A stretch of DNA of 64,000 bases from Angelakisella massiliensis (GTDB lineage: Bacteria > Bacillota > Clostridia > Oscillospirales > Ruminococcaceae), in contig NZ_LT629945.1 in NCBI RefSeq assembly GCF_900104675.1, positions 744,046 through 808,045 of the forward strand. Direction: 5' to 3'. How positions within the stretch are numbered: position 1 is the stretch's first letter; each line of letters opens with the position of its first letter. The position numbers were made by a program, and so were the translations under genes. Positions 33,141 to 41,528 of this stretch are shown piece after piece. The notes beneath the pieces were generated by a model. It saw only the letters and a program-made list of their open reading frames with translations. It was not told where the DNA came from and ran no database searches.

Positions 33141-33703
33141 GGGACAAAGCCTCTTTCCTGAGTGTCAGCTGGCGAAGGTTTGTACCGGGGATACGGGGGA
33201 GTACGCCCAAAGGGACTCGTCCCTTTGGAAACCCATTGTTGTGGCTATAGCGAGTGGGTTAGTCCGGCAAACAGCCTGCCGCTGTTTTGGCTGGTACCTT
33301 TCAGTGCTAAGGGGAACGGATGGAGGGATGGTTTATGCCCCTGTCCCGGCAGAGGCAATATCGCCCACTCGCTATTTGCCCGGGTAAAGCCGGACAAAGC
33401 CGCTCGCTGCTTCCTGGGACTGAGATGGCGTCTTTTTCCTGAGTAGCAGCTGGGGAAGGTTCTTACGGGGAATGCGGGGATACGCCCAAAGGGACTCGTC
33501 CCTTTGGAAACCCATTGTTGGGGCTATAGCGAGTGGGTTAGTCCCGCAAACAGCCTGCCACTGTTTTGGCTGGTACCTTTCAGTGTTAAGGGGAACGGGT
33601 TGGAGGGATAGTTTCTGCTCCTGTCCGGGCAGAGACAATGTCGCCCGCTCGCTATTTGCCCGGGTAAAGCCGGACAAAGCCGCTCGCTGCTTGAGCGGGG
33701 AGA
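33141..33703 (+). repeat. two tandem copies of a repeat of about 289 bp (family B)
   Basis: Matching landmarks are 289 bp apart, for example ATAGCGAGTGGG at 33247 and 33536. Each copy has a hairpin AAAGGGACTCGTCCCTTT and a long-range stem ATAGCGAGTGGG with CCCACTCGCTAT (33364-33375) in the first copy and CCCGCTCGCTAT (33644-33655) in the second. The U-G wobble in the second copy suggests the plus strand is the RNA. Inverted copies occur at 62.7-63.2 kb. Function unknown. Confidence 0.88.
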
Positions 33704-33724
33704 TGGCTGCCCAAGGCAGCCAAA

Positions 33725-33828
33725 GGCGGCGGCAGATAAACTGCCGCCGCCCGAAACTTTGGAAGCCATATTTCAAAAAAGGGTATTGGGTATACCCTGG
33801 AAGCGTGTCGAACTTTTCGAGACGCTCC
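33725..33828. repeat. hairpin and partial family A copy at the end of livF
   Basis: A perfect GGCGGCGGCAG/CTGCCGCCGCC hairpin (33725-33751) is followed by the last part of a family A unit: GGGTATTGGGTATACCC and GCGTGTCGAA/TTCGAGACGC. The latter ends 8 bp before the livF stop and may act as its terminator. Confidence 0.65.
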
Positions 33829-33835
33829 GCCGTCC

Positions 33836-34531
33836 TTATCCCAGATATGCCTTCTTTACCGCGGCATTGTTCAGCAATTCCTTGCCGGTGCCGCTGAGGG
33901 TGATCCGTCCGGTTTCCAGCACATAGGCGGTATCCGCGATATTCAGTGCCATATTGGCGTTCTGCTCGATGAGAAGAATGGTCACACCCTGGCGGTTAAT
34001 CTCCCGGATAATATCGAAGATCCCCCGCACCACAATGGGAGCGAGACCCAGGGAGGGCTCATCCATCATCATGATCTTGGGCCGGGACATCAGCGCCCGT
34101 CCCACTGCCAGCATCTGCTGTTCGCCGCCGGAGAGGGTACCCGCTGCCTGCCAGGACCGCTCCTTGAGGCGGGGAAACAGGTCGTAAACCCATTTCAGGT
34201 CATCCTCCAGGTCATCTTTCCGCAGATAAGCGCCGATTTTCAGGTTTTCCAGCACCGTCAGGTCCGGGAATACCCGGCGTCCCTCCGGCACCAGTGTCAC
34301 TCCCTTTGAAACGATCCTGTCTGGGGAAAGACCGGTGATATCGTCACCCTGGAGGTGAATGCGTCCCGAGGCGGGTTTCACCAGTCCGGCAATAGAGCGA
34401 AGGGTGGTGGATTTGCCCGCACCGTTTGCGCCGATGAGGGTGACGATCTCCCGTTCCGGCACCTGGAAGGTGATCCCTTTGACGGCCTCGATGCCACCGT
34501 AATTGACCCGCAGTTCATCAATTCTCAGCAT
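33836..34531 (-). CDS. livF: branched-chain amino-acid ABC transporter ATP-binding protein LivF
   Basis: A 231-residue ABC ATPase: Walker A GANGAGKST, signature LSGGEQQ, Walker B IMMMDEPSLGLAP and the VLETGRI ending typical of LivF. The start is ATG 34531; the open frame above is the end of livG in another phase. It is the last gene of the liv operon and overlaps livG by 14 bp. With LivG it powers import of leucine, isoleucine, valine or a related compound. Confidence 0.95.
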   Translation of the reverse strand: MLRIDELRVNYGGIEAVKGITFQVPEREIVTLIGANGAGKSTTLRSIAGLVKPASGRIHLQGDDITGLSPDRIVSKGVTLVPEGRRVFPDLTVLENLKIGAYLRKDDLEDDLKWVYDLFPRLKERSWQAAGTLSGGEQQMLAVGRALMSRPKIMMMDEPSLGLAPIVVRGIFDIIREINRQGVTILLIEQNANMALNIADTAYVLETGRITLSGTGKELLNNAAVKKAYLG

Positions 34532-35366
34532 CGTCTGCCACCCCCAAATAAGCGTCAATGACCCGTTGGTCGTTCTGTATGGCCTCCGGCGGACCCTGAG
34601 CAATGAGCTTGCCGAAGTCCAGGACATAGATTCGATCAGAAATCTGCATCACCAAATCCATGTGATGCTCGATCATAAAGATGGACAGCTGATATTCCTC
34701 CCGGATCTGACGGATAAAGTCGGTCAGTTCCTGAGTTTCCTGCGGATTCATGCCCGCGGCGGGCTCATCCAGCAGCAGCAGCTTGGGATTTGTAGCCAGT
34801 GCCCGGGCGATCTCCAGACGGCGCTGAAGGCCATAAGGCAGGCTGGAGGCCACCTCGTCCTTCAGGTGGGCAAGGCCCTGCTCTTCCAGCAGCTTCATGG
34901 ATTCTTCCCGCATCCGCTGCTCCTCCTTTTGGTTGAGGCGGAAGGTGGCGGAAAGGAAATTCTGCTTGGCCCGCATATGCTTGGCAATGAGCACATTTTC
35001 AAAGACGGTCAGGGCTCCAAACAGCCGGATGTTCTGGAAGGTCCGGGCAATACCCAGCTGGGTGATCCGGTCCGGGGTGGGGGCCAGCCGGTGGGTAAAC
35101 ATCCCTTTATTTTCCCCGGCATACTGGGCAGCCATTTTGCCCTGAGGATAATTTTCCACAATCACCTGACCCTGGAAGGAAACCTGGCCGTTGGTGGGTT
35201 CATACACACCGGTGATGCAGTTGAAGGCGGTGGTCTTTCCGGCGCCGTTGGGGCCGATGAGGGCGACGATTTCCCCCTGGTTGACATCCAGGGTCAGGTC
35301 ATCCACCGCCACCACACCGCCGAACTGCATGGTTACATGGTCCAGATGAAGGATATTCTCACTCAT
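34518..35366 (-). CDS. livG: branched-chain amino-acid ABC transporter ATP-binding protein LivG
   Basis: A 282-residue ABC ATPase: Walker A GPNGAGKTT, a LivG-type insertion region (GIARTFQNIRLFGALTVFENVL), signature LPYGLQRRLEIARAL and Walker B LLLLDEPAAGMNP. The start codon overlaps the stop of livM by 4 bp, showing translational coupling. Partner of LivF on the cytoplasmic face. Confidence 0.95.
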   Translation of the reverse strand: MSENILHLDHVTMQFGGVVAVDDLTLDVNQGEIVALIGPNGAGKTTAFNCITGVYEPTNGQVSFQGQVIVENYPQGKMAAQYAGENKGMFTHRLAPTPDRITQLGIARTFQNIRLFGALTVFENVLIAKHMRAKQNFLSATFRLNQKEEQRMREESMKLLEEQGLAHLKDEVASSLPYGLQRRLEIARALATNPKLLLLDEPAAGMNPQETQELTDFIRQIREEYQLSIFMIEHHMDLVMQISDRIYVLDFGKLIAQGPPEAIQNDQRVIDAYLGVADDAEN

Positions 35367-36517
35367 TGGGCTGCCTCCTTCCTTTTGCCCCGGCTGCGCA
35401 GCATCCGCAGCAGATCCGGCAGCTCCTTGTCACCCATGAGGCCGCGGCGGAAGAACAGCACCACGATCATGATGATGACCGAGAACACCACCATCCGGAA
35501 GCCGGTACGCAGCAGCGGCACCTGGAAATTGCCGATATACGCCTCGCTGTCCAGGAAACGGAGCCACCACTCGCTGGCGGCCACATAGAGGAAGGAAGCG
35601 ATGCAAGACCCGGAGATGGAACCGATACCGCCGATGACCACAATGAGAAGGATTTCATAGGTCATGGAGGTGACAAAGTTCTTGGCCTGGGCCTGGTTGG
35701 CGAACATGGCGAACATACCGCCGCCAACGCCGGTGAAGAAAGAGCTGATGCAGAAGGCCAGGCGTTTATGCTTTGCCAGATTGATACCCATGGCCTCGGC
35801 AGCGATCTCATCCTCCCGGATAGCCTTGAAGGCCCGGCCATAGGAGGAATTGATCAGCAGCAGCAGGATACCGATGCAGACTGCCGCCAGCAGAAGGGGT
35901 ACAAAGGCGGACAGTCGCAGCACCACCTGCCCGTCAGCGTTCTCGATATTGAAGCTGGAGAAGGTGGGGAAGCTTTTCAGGGCGTTGGCGCCGTTGGTGA
36001 CCGGCCCCAGCTTATCCCACTGGAAAACGGCCCGGATGATTTCTCCGAAGCCCAGGGTAGCGATGGCCAGATAGTCGCTTTTCAGGCGCAGCACCGGCAG
36101 ACCGATGAGCCAGGCCACCAGGGCCGCTACACAGCCTCCCAGAATCAGCGCCACCAGCACTCCCAGCACCAGTCCCACCACGCCGCCGAACAGCTCCGGC
36201 AGGGAGAATTTGATGGCGGAGCCGCCGTAGATGTAGTAGACGCTCTCCCGGCTCTCAACCGGGATGGTGAGGATGGAATAAGTATAGGCGCCCAGCAGCA
36301 TGAATCCCGCCTGGCCCAGGGAGAACAAACCGGTAAAGCCATTGAGGAGGTTCATGGAGGAAGCCACCAGCGCATAAACAGCGCTCTTTTTCAGGACGAT
36401 GAAGATCATATGGGTGGGCTTGATGGTGTTTTCCAGCATCAGTACCAGCACCAGCAGCATCAGCGTGAGACCCATTACGGCAATCATGCCGCTTTTGTTT
36501 CGTTTTTCCTGCAACAC
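35363..36517 (-). CDS. livM: branched-chain amino-acid ABC transporter permease LivM
   Basis: A 384-residue permease with about ten membrane segments and the LivM loop EDEIAAEAMGINLAKHKRLAF, preceded by SSYGRAFKAIRED. The start is GTG 36517 (or TTG 36514) after a GGGGGG-rich ribosome site. It lies 12 bp after livH in the transcript and pairs with LivH to form the membrane channel. Confidence 0.94.
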   Translation of the reverse strand: MLQEKRNKSGMIAVMGLTLMLLVLVLMLENTIKPTHMIFIVLKKSAVYALVASSMNLLNGFTGLFSLGQAGFMLLGAYTYSILTIPVESRESVYYIYGGSAIKFSLPELFGGVVGLVLGVLVALILGGCVAALVAWLIGLPVLRLKSDYLAIATLGFGEIIRAVFQWDKLGPVTNGANALKSFPTFSSFNIENADGQVVLRLSAFVPLLLAAVCIGILLLLINSSYGRAFKAIREDEIAAEAMGINLAKHKRLAFCISSFFTGVGGGMFAMFANQAQAKNFVTSMTYEILLIVVIGGIGSISGSCIASFLYVAASEWWLRFLDSEAYIGNFQVPLLRTGFRMVVFSVIIMIVVLFFRRGLMGDKELPDLLRMLRSRGKRKEAAQ

Positions 36518-36529
36518 AGCGGACCCCCC

Positions 36530-37405
36530 TTACACTTTATCGGTGGTCTTCTCACCAAACAAACCGGTGGGTTTGACCACCAGGATGATGATGAGCAAGG
36601 CGAAGGTAAAGGCATCGGAAAAGACGCTCCAATCGGAGCCCTTGATGACAGTCTCGCTGATGCCGATGATGAAAGCGCCTACCACCGCGCCGGGAATGGA
36701 GCCGATGCCCCCGAACACCGCCGCCACAAAGGCCCGCAGACCGGGCAGCGCGCCGGAGAGGGGAACAATGGACTGATAGTTGGTGAAATAGAGCATGGAG
36801 CCCAGTCCCGCCAGGAAGGAGCCGATGATGAAGGTGGCGGAGATAACGGAGTTGATTTTGATGCCCATCAGCTGGCTGGTTTCGAAGTCTTTGGCAACCG
36901 CCCGCATGGCCATACCAACCTTGCTGTGGTTGATCAGCTGGGTGAGGGCGATGACCAGCGCCAGCACCAGGAAGGGGGTGATGATGGTGACCCACTTGGT
37001 GGAAACGCCGGCAATGACCACAATATCCGACAGGAAAGGGATCTTGGGATACATCTGGGGCAGACCGCCGGTGACATAGGTGGCCAGGTTCTGCAGCAGA
37101 TAGCTGACGCCGATGGCGGAGATCATGGAGCTCATGCGGGGGGCGGAGCGAAGGGGCTTGTAGGCCGCCCGCTCAATGAGGAAGCCCAGCGCGGCGGTCA
37201 GCAGCAGCATCAGCGGCAGGCTTATGGGAAGGGGAAGCCATGCGCTGAGGTAGACCATCATCAGGCCGGCCACCATGAACACATCTCCGTGGGCGAAGTT
37301 GATCAGCCGCAGGATGCCGTAAACCATGGTATAACCGATGGCGATGAGGGCGTATTGTCCTCCCAGGGAGATGCCGGAGAGGATGATGGAAAGATAATAT
37401 TGCAC
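36530..37405 (-). CDS. livH: branched-chain amino-acid ABC transporter permease LivH
   Basis: A 291-residue permease of the LivH type: YYLSIILSGISLGGQYALIAIGYTMVYGILRLINFAHGD is the family's N-terminal region, and the AVAKDFETSQLMGI loop contacts the ATPase. The start is GTG 37405, 7 nt after GAGAGGTG. About 120 bp with two hairpins separate it from livK. Confidence 0.95.
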   Translation of the reverse strand: MQYYLSIILSGISLGGQYALIAIGYTMVYGILRLINFAHGDVFMVAGLMMVYLSAWLPLPISLPLMLLLTAALGFLIERAAYKPLRSAPRMSSMISAIGVSYLLQNLATYVTGGLPQMYPKIPFLSDIVVIAGVSTKWVTIITPFLVLALVIALTQLINHSKVGMAMRAVAKDFETSQLMGIKINSVISATFIIGSFLAGLGSMLYFTNYQSIVPLSGALPGLRAFVAAVFGGIGSIPGAVVGAFIIGISETVIKGSDWSVFSDAFTFALLIIILVVKPTGLFGEKTTDKV

Positions 37406-37440
37406 AGGAACACACCTCTCTTGTTTGTTCCCTTGTTCCC

Positions 37441-37501
37441 GGAAAGGCCCAGGCTTTCCCGGTACAAGCAACCGCCTGGCGAAGGTCCTCCGCCAGGCGG
37501 T
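37441..37501 (-). other. two hairpins between livK and livH
   Basis: ACCGCCTGGCG/CGCCAGGCGGT (37471-37501) and GGAAAG/CTTTCC (37441-37460), without a strong U run. Such stems after a binding-protein gene commonly raise its mRNA level over that of the permease genes. Confidence 0.6.
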
Positions 37502-37527
37502 CTGTCATCTGTTGTGATTCAGAAGGC

Positions 37528-38766
37528 TCACGCCGCGGTCTGGACCTTCTCCAGCTTCCAGGCGGTGTTGGCGTTGTCAGCGGTCTTGATATAGGCGGTA
37601 TCCCGGATGGCGTCGCCCTGGTCGTCAAAGGCGATGGCGCCGGAAACACCGGTGTAGGTGACATCGGGCAGAGCGGCCTTGACAGCGGCGGGATCGATGG
37701 AACCGGCAGCCTTGAGGGCCTCCAGAGCCACATAGTAAGCGTCGTAACCCATGGCGGTGACAGCGGCGATGGTGTCGTTGCCGCCGTTGTTGGTCATGGC
37801 GGTGGCATCTTCATTGAGCCAGGCCTTGATGCCCTCGTCGAATTCAGGAGAACCGCCCTCCTGATAGAAGGTGGAAACATACAGCTGGACATTGCTGCCG
37901 GCAGCGGCTTCCAGAACCATGTTGCTGTCCAGCGTGTCGGAGCCCAGCAGGGGGATCTCCAGACCCATGTCAGCGGCCAGCTTGACGATCTGGGTGGAAT
38001 AAGCGATGGAAACGGGGCAGAAGATCACATCTGCCTGCTCGGCCACTGCCTTGTTCAGATAGGTGGTGAAGTCGGAAGTATTGGTGGGGAAGGAATCCTT
38101 GATCACTTCGCCGTCAAAGGTCTGCTCAAAGTAAGCGATCAGGCCCTGGTCATACTCGTTGCCCAGCTCGCCCAGGCAGTAGGCCTTCTTGGCAGAGAAT
38201 TTCTCCTGGGCGAAGCTGCTGAGGACCTGAGCCTGGAAGTTATCCAGGAAGCAGATACGGAAATAATAATCGTTGCCCGCGGTAACGCCGGGATTGGTGC
38301 AGGTGACGCCGATGGCAGCCAGACCCGCCTCATCGAACACAGGGCCGCCGGCCATGGACACGCCGGAACCGTAGGAGCCCAGCACCAGCGCCACATCCTT
38401 GCTCACCAGATCAGAAGCGGCGGTGGGCGCCTTGGCGGAGTCGGAGCCGTTATCAGCGTAAACCAGCTCTACGGTGTAGGTGGTGCCGCCGATGTCCACT
38501 GTGGGGGTTTCCTTGTTGGCGTACTGCATACCCAGGGTCTCCTGCTTGCCGCCAGGTCCGGAGTCACCGGTAGCGGGCTCAAAGACACCGATGCGTACCA
38601 CGTTGTCGCCGGAGGCGGGAGCCGCGGAAGCATCACCGGAATCGGCGGGAGCGGCGGCGGAATCAGAGGCAGGAGCGGAGCTGGCTCCGCTGGGGCTGCT
38701 GGAACATCCGGCAAAGGCCATAACTACCAATAAACAGGCCAGCGACAGGGCAATAAGCTTTCTCAT
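37528..38766 (-). CDS. livK: branched-chain amino-acid ABC transporter substrate-binding lipoprotein LivK
   Basis: A 412-residue lipoprotein. The signal peptide ends in the lipobox FAGCSSS, followed by a linker of about 40 residues rich in Ala, Ser, Pro and Asp. The mature domain is a type I periplasmic-binding fold with VRIGVFEPATGDSGPGG at its start and VLGSYGSGVSMAGGPVFDEAGLAAIG inside, as in Leu/Ile/Val-binding proteins. The start is ATG 38766 behind GGAGG. It is the first gene of the livKHMGF operon with its promoter at 38880-38852. Confidence 0.94.
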   Translation of the reverse strand: MRKLIALSLACLLVVMAFAGCSSSPSGASSAPASDSAAAPADSGDASAAPASGDNVVRIGVFEPATGDSGPGGKQETLGMQYANKETPTVDIGGTTYTVELVYADNGSDSAKAPTAASDLVSKDVALVLGSYGSGVSMAGGPVFDEAGLAAIGVTCTNPGVTAGNDYYFRICFLDNFQAQVLSSFAQEKFSAKKAYCLGELGNEYDQGLIAYFEQTFDGEVIKDSFPTNTSDFTTYLNKAVAEQADVIFCPVSIAYSTQIVKLAADMGLEIPLLGSDTLDSNMVLEAAAGSNVQLYVSTFYQEGGSPEFDEGIKAWLNEDATAMTNNGGNDTIAAVTAMGYDAYYVALEALKAAGSIDPAAVKAALPDVTYTGVSGAIAFDDQGDAIRDTAYIKTADNANTAWKLEKVQTAA

Positions 38767-38851
38767 AGGAACGAATCCTCCTTCTTCTTTCTGATGGCGC
38801 AGCAGGATAATGTCCTCTTTTGAAGGACAAGTATCCGCGAACCGTTGATTT

Positions 38852-38880
38852 ATTATAGCAACGGCTGCAAAAAAATGCAA
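38852..38880 (-). promoter_or_regulatory. promoter of the liv operon
   Basis: On the minus strand TTGCAT (38880-38875), exactly 17 bp, TATAAT (38857-38852), about 85 nt above the livK start. Confidence 0.75.
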
Positions 38881-39280
38881 GTGTATCACCAGAAAAAAAC
38901 CATTGTTTTTTTGTCAAACCCTGAAAAATCCTGAATTATTCCATTAGTTATGTGGGACAATCTTATTTTTTAAGCAAGTTTTCATTCATTTTCCTGCATA
39001 AGGGTACAAAACTACAGTCAATAGTCCTCCGTTCAAATACAATTGTCTTTTTCGCTGATTTTTTGCCTTCTTTTGGAAGATAAATTGTTCTTTTCTCCGT
39101 TTTTATGTTTTTCCGTACCTTACTCCTTGGAGGCAGCCTTGGGACCGAAGCAAATAAGATGTCTCCAAAATCTTTCCCTTTCAAACAAAACTGACGAATA
39201 AAGCCATTGGCTTGGACAGCCGAAGCTCTTCTCGTCAGCTTTTATAGAATCGTCTTTGATTTTGGATGCAGATAATGAGT
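38881..39280. other. AT-rich intergenic stretch
   Basis: Nothing coding is supported. It lies upstream of the liv promoter and downstream of the terminator at 39281, and could hold operator sites for liv control. Confidence 0.5.
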
Positions 39281-39323
39281 AAAAACAAAAAGGAGAGCGC
39301 TGCCCTCATGGACGTCGCTCTCC
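39281..39323 (-). terminator. intrinsic terminator of the thiN-end gene block
   Basis: On the minus strand GGAGAGCG pairs with CGCTCTCC and is followed by TTTTTGTTTTT. It ends the long housekeeping transcript after the 183-aa gene. Confidence 0.85.
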
Positions 39324-39331
39324 ATTTTGTT

Positions 39332-39883
39332 TTATTTTTTATTAGTATACTTTTTGTATATTTCTAAGTATCGATCCCCAAATGTAACCGTCAGAAGATC
39401 CTGAAGCGGAACGGTGGTATCCTCCTCATGGCGGAAACCATCAGCATCCACCTGCCGCAGCTGGAGGAAATTCACATCCACTCTGGAAATAGTCCCCAGG
39501 TAAAAGCACAACTCCCCTTCCGAGACACATTCCACCGCCAGCCAGCCGCCAAAGCTGCCCTTGATGCCGCCCAACAGCTGAAACCAGTCCTCAGCGCTGG
39601 TGAGCCGGGGCGCCGAGGCTTTGTCATACAGCTTTTCCCCCACGCACACCTTGCGGATAAAATCATTGTCATCCATCTGCTCCAGCTCGGTGATATCTTC
39701 CAGCCGCAGAGCCGCATAACCGTCCAGCAAAAAGTCCCGGTTACGATGAAGAATCACCAGCTGCCGTCCCACCGCTACGGGAATGCCGCTGTAATCCTCC
39801 ACTTCCAGGCCGTCCCGGTACACCGCCATGAGGCTGTGTTTCTCCCGAGCCTTCTTCAGTCTGGAGAGCATTTCCTGGTTCAT
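39332..39883 (-). CDS. conserved-looking protein of unknown function (183 aa)
   Basis: I do not recognise the family. The 183-residue product has no signal peptide or membrane segment; the pattern of short strands (LEVEDYSGIPVAVGRQLVILH, GELCFYLGTISRVDVNFLQLRQVD) suggests a beta-barrel fold of two related halves. It starts at ATG 39883, overlapping the stop of the thiamine pyrophosphokinase gene by 4 bp, so it is translated as part of that operon. The terminator after it ends the operon. Confidence 0.75.
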   Translation of the reverse strand: MNQEMLSRLKKAREKHSLMAVYRDGLEVEDYSGIPVAVGRQLVILHRNRDFLLDGYAALRLEDITELEQMDDNDFIRKVCVGEKLYDKASAPRLTSAEDWFQLLGGIKGSFGGWLAVECVSEGELCFYLGTISRVDVNFLQLRQVDADGFRHEEDTTVPLQDLLTVTFGDRYLEIYKKYTNKK

Positions 39884-40527
39884 TCTTCTTCCTCCTCCGG
39901 TTCCAGCGCCTGGATCACCAGCAGTGTTCCCTGCCTGATCGACACTGTTCCCTCTTTTTCTGTGATCTGATTGCTCACTCCCAGGGGAAAGCCTCTGGTA
40001 AGGACCGCTTCCTTCAGGGGATATTTCATCCCTGTCAGGGTCACGCCCTCCCCTCTGGGGCTGAGGGCAAAAATCGATAAATATCCCTTAAAACGTGGGA
40101 ACGTCCTGCTTGTGTCCCGCAAAACGGTGATCCGGTGACGGGCATCCGCCAGAAGATTTCCCAGCCCCCGGTCGCACAGATACTCCAAAGTCTGAATATT
40201 GGCGATGGTGTGGTCCAGCCGTCCTCCGGTTCCTCCCAGGATGATGAAATCCCGGCAGCCCCGGGCAATACCCTCTTTGACCGCCAGCATACAGTCGGTG
40301 TCGTCCTTCTCGGCGGGAAACAGCTCCACATCCGTGTCGGCAGGCCGGGGGGCGGAGTCAAAATCCCCCAGAATCAGATCCGGCCGCAGGCCCAGACGGC
40401 GGGCATGAAGATAGCCTCCGTCAGCGGCAATGATGTAACATTCCTCCGGCTTCTCCACCGCCTCCAGCGCTTTGGGATCAAGCTCCCCGGCGCAGAGAAT
40501 GAGGCACCGGTCCATCTTTTTGCTCAC
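39880..40527 (-). CDS. thiN: thiamine diphosphokinase
   Basis: A 215-residue protein of the thiamine pyrophosphokinase family, which transfers diphosphate from ATP to thiamine. The motifs are AADGGYLHARRLGLRPDLILGDFDS, FPAEKDDTDCMLAV and ILGGTGGRLDHTIANI. The start is GTG 40527, 8 nt after AGGAG, overlapping the rsgA stop by 4 bp (GTGA). Following rsgA it keeps the usual Firmicutes order, but rpe, normally between them, is missing. Confidence 0.92.
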   Translation of the reverse strand: MSKKMDRCLILCAGELDPKALEAVEKPEECYIIAADGGYLHARRLGLRPDLILGDFDSAPRPADTDVELFPAEKDDTDCMLAVKEGIARGCRDFIILGGTGGRLDHTIANIQTLEYLCDRGLGNLLADARHRITVLRDTSRTFPRFKGYLSIFALSPRGEGVTLTGMKYPLKEAVLTRGFPLGVSNQITEKEGTVSIRQGTLLVIQALEPEEEEE

Positions 40528-41432
40528 AGCTGCCACTCCTTTATCTGCCGAAGCTCCTGATAAATGGTACAGTAGCTTTGGTAACGGCTCTGGGAAATGA
40601 TCCCCTCCTCCACCGCCTGGCGGATGGCACAGTCCCGCTCGGCGGTATGGCTGCACCCGGTATACCGGCATTTTCCCAAAAAGGGCCGGAATTCCGGGAA
40701 ACAATCCTCCAGCTCCCGGGCCAGCATCCGCTCAAACTGCAAAAATTCCACCGCGGAAAATCCCGGTGTATCGGCAATATAACCCCCGCAGCCAGTGGCG
40801 TACAGCTCCACATGGCGGGTGGTGTGGCGGCCCCGGCCCAACTTTTTGCTGATGTCCCCGGTTGCCAGCTCCAAATGAGGGAACAAGGCGTTGAGAAGGC
40901 TGGATTTTCCCGCGCCCGAATTGCCGCAGAAGGCGGTAAGACCCTGCTGGAGCACCTGACGCACAGAGTCGATCCCCTCTCCCCGGAGACTGTCCACCAG
41001 GAAGGTCTCATACCCGGCACAGCGATAAATCTCCGCCACAGCCTCAGGGTCCGCCAAATCCATTTTGGTGAAAATCAGTGTCACCGGAATCCCACGGCGG
41101 GCGGCAATGGCAGTCAGCTTGTCGATAACCAGCACATTGGGCTCCGGCTGGGTGGAGGATACCACCATGGCCAACCGGTCCAGGTTTGCCACCGGCGGAC
41201 GGATCAGACTGTTTTTTCTGGGCAGAATGGCAGTGACCGTTCCTTTTCCCGGCTGGCTTTCTTCTACCATCACCTGGTCCCCCACCATGGGCGAGATATC
41301 CTCCTTGCGGAACAGCCCTCTGGCCCGGCATTCCAGCAGCTGCTGCCCTGTCTGCACATAATAAAATCCTCCCAGAGCCTTGACAATCAGGCCCTGGGCT
41401 GCCTCTCCCTGTAAGGTGTTTTGCTGGGTCAT
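40524..41432 (-). CDS. rsgA: ribosome small-subunit-dependent GTPase RsgA
   Basis: A 302-residue circularly permuted GTPase. After an N-terminal OB domain come KMDLADP (G4), GNSGAGKSSLLNAL (G1) and DTPGFSAVEF (G3), then a C-terminal zinc site (CRYTGCSHTAERDCAI). It acts in late 30S subunit maturation. It follows the prkC gene by about 97 bp and is coupled to thiN. Confidence 0.96.
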   Translation of the reverse strand: MTQQNTLQGEAAQGLIVKALGGFYYVQTGQQLLECRARGLFRKEDISPMVGDQVMVEESQPGKGTVTAILPRKNSLIRPPVANLDRLAMVVSSTQPEPNVLVIDKLTAIAARRGIPVTLIFTKMDLADPEAVAEIYRCAGYETFLVDSLRGEGIDSVRQVLQQGLTAFCGNSGAGKSSLLNALFPHLELATGDISKKLGRGRHTTRHVELYATGCGGYIADTPGFSAVEFLQFERMLARELEDCFPEFRPFLGKCRYTGCSHTAERDCAIRQAVEEGIISQSRYQSYCTIYQELRQIKEWQL

Positions 41433-41528
41433 GGCTGTCGCTCCTTCTTCCCGGCGGCTCCCTGTAAAAAGCCCCGGGAAAGCGGTCCGCCCGCCTCCCC
41501 GTAAGGGAGGCGGGACCGAAGCGCCTGC

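Noticed and set aside
35366-37594. A 742-codon plus-strand open frame opposite livM and livH
   Set aside because: Its translation is dominated by His, Gln, Asp and Gly, typical of reverse-complement membrane-protein genes.
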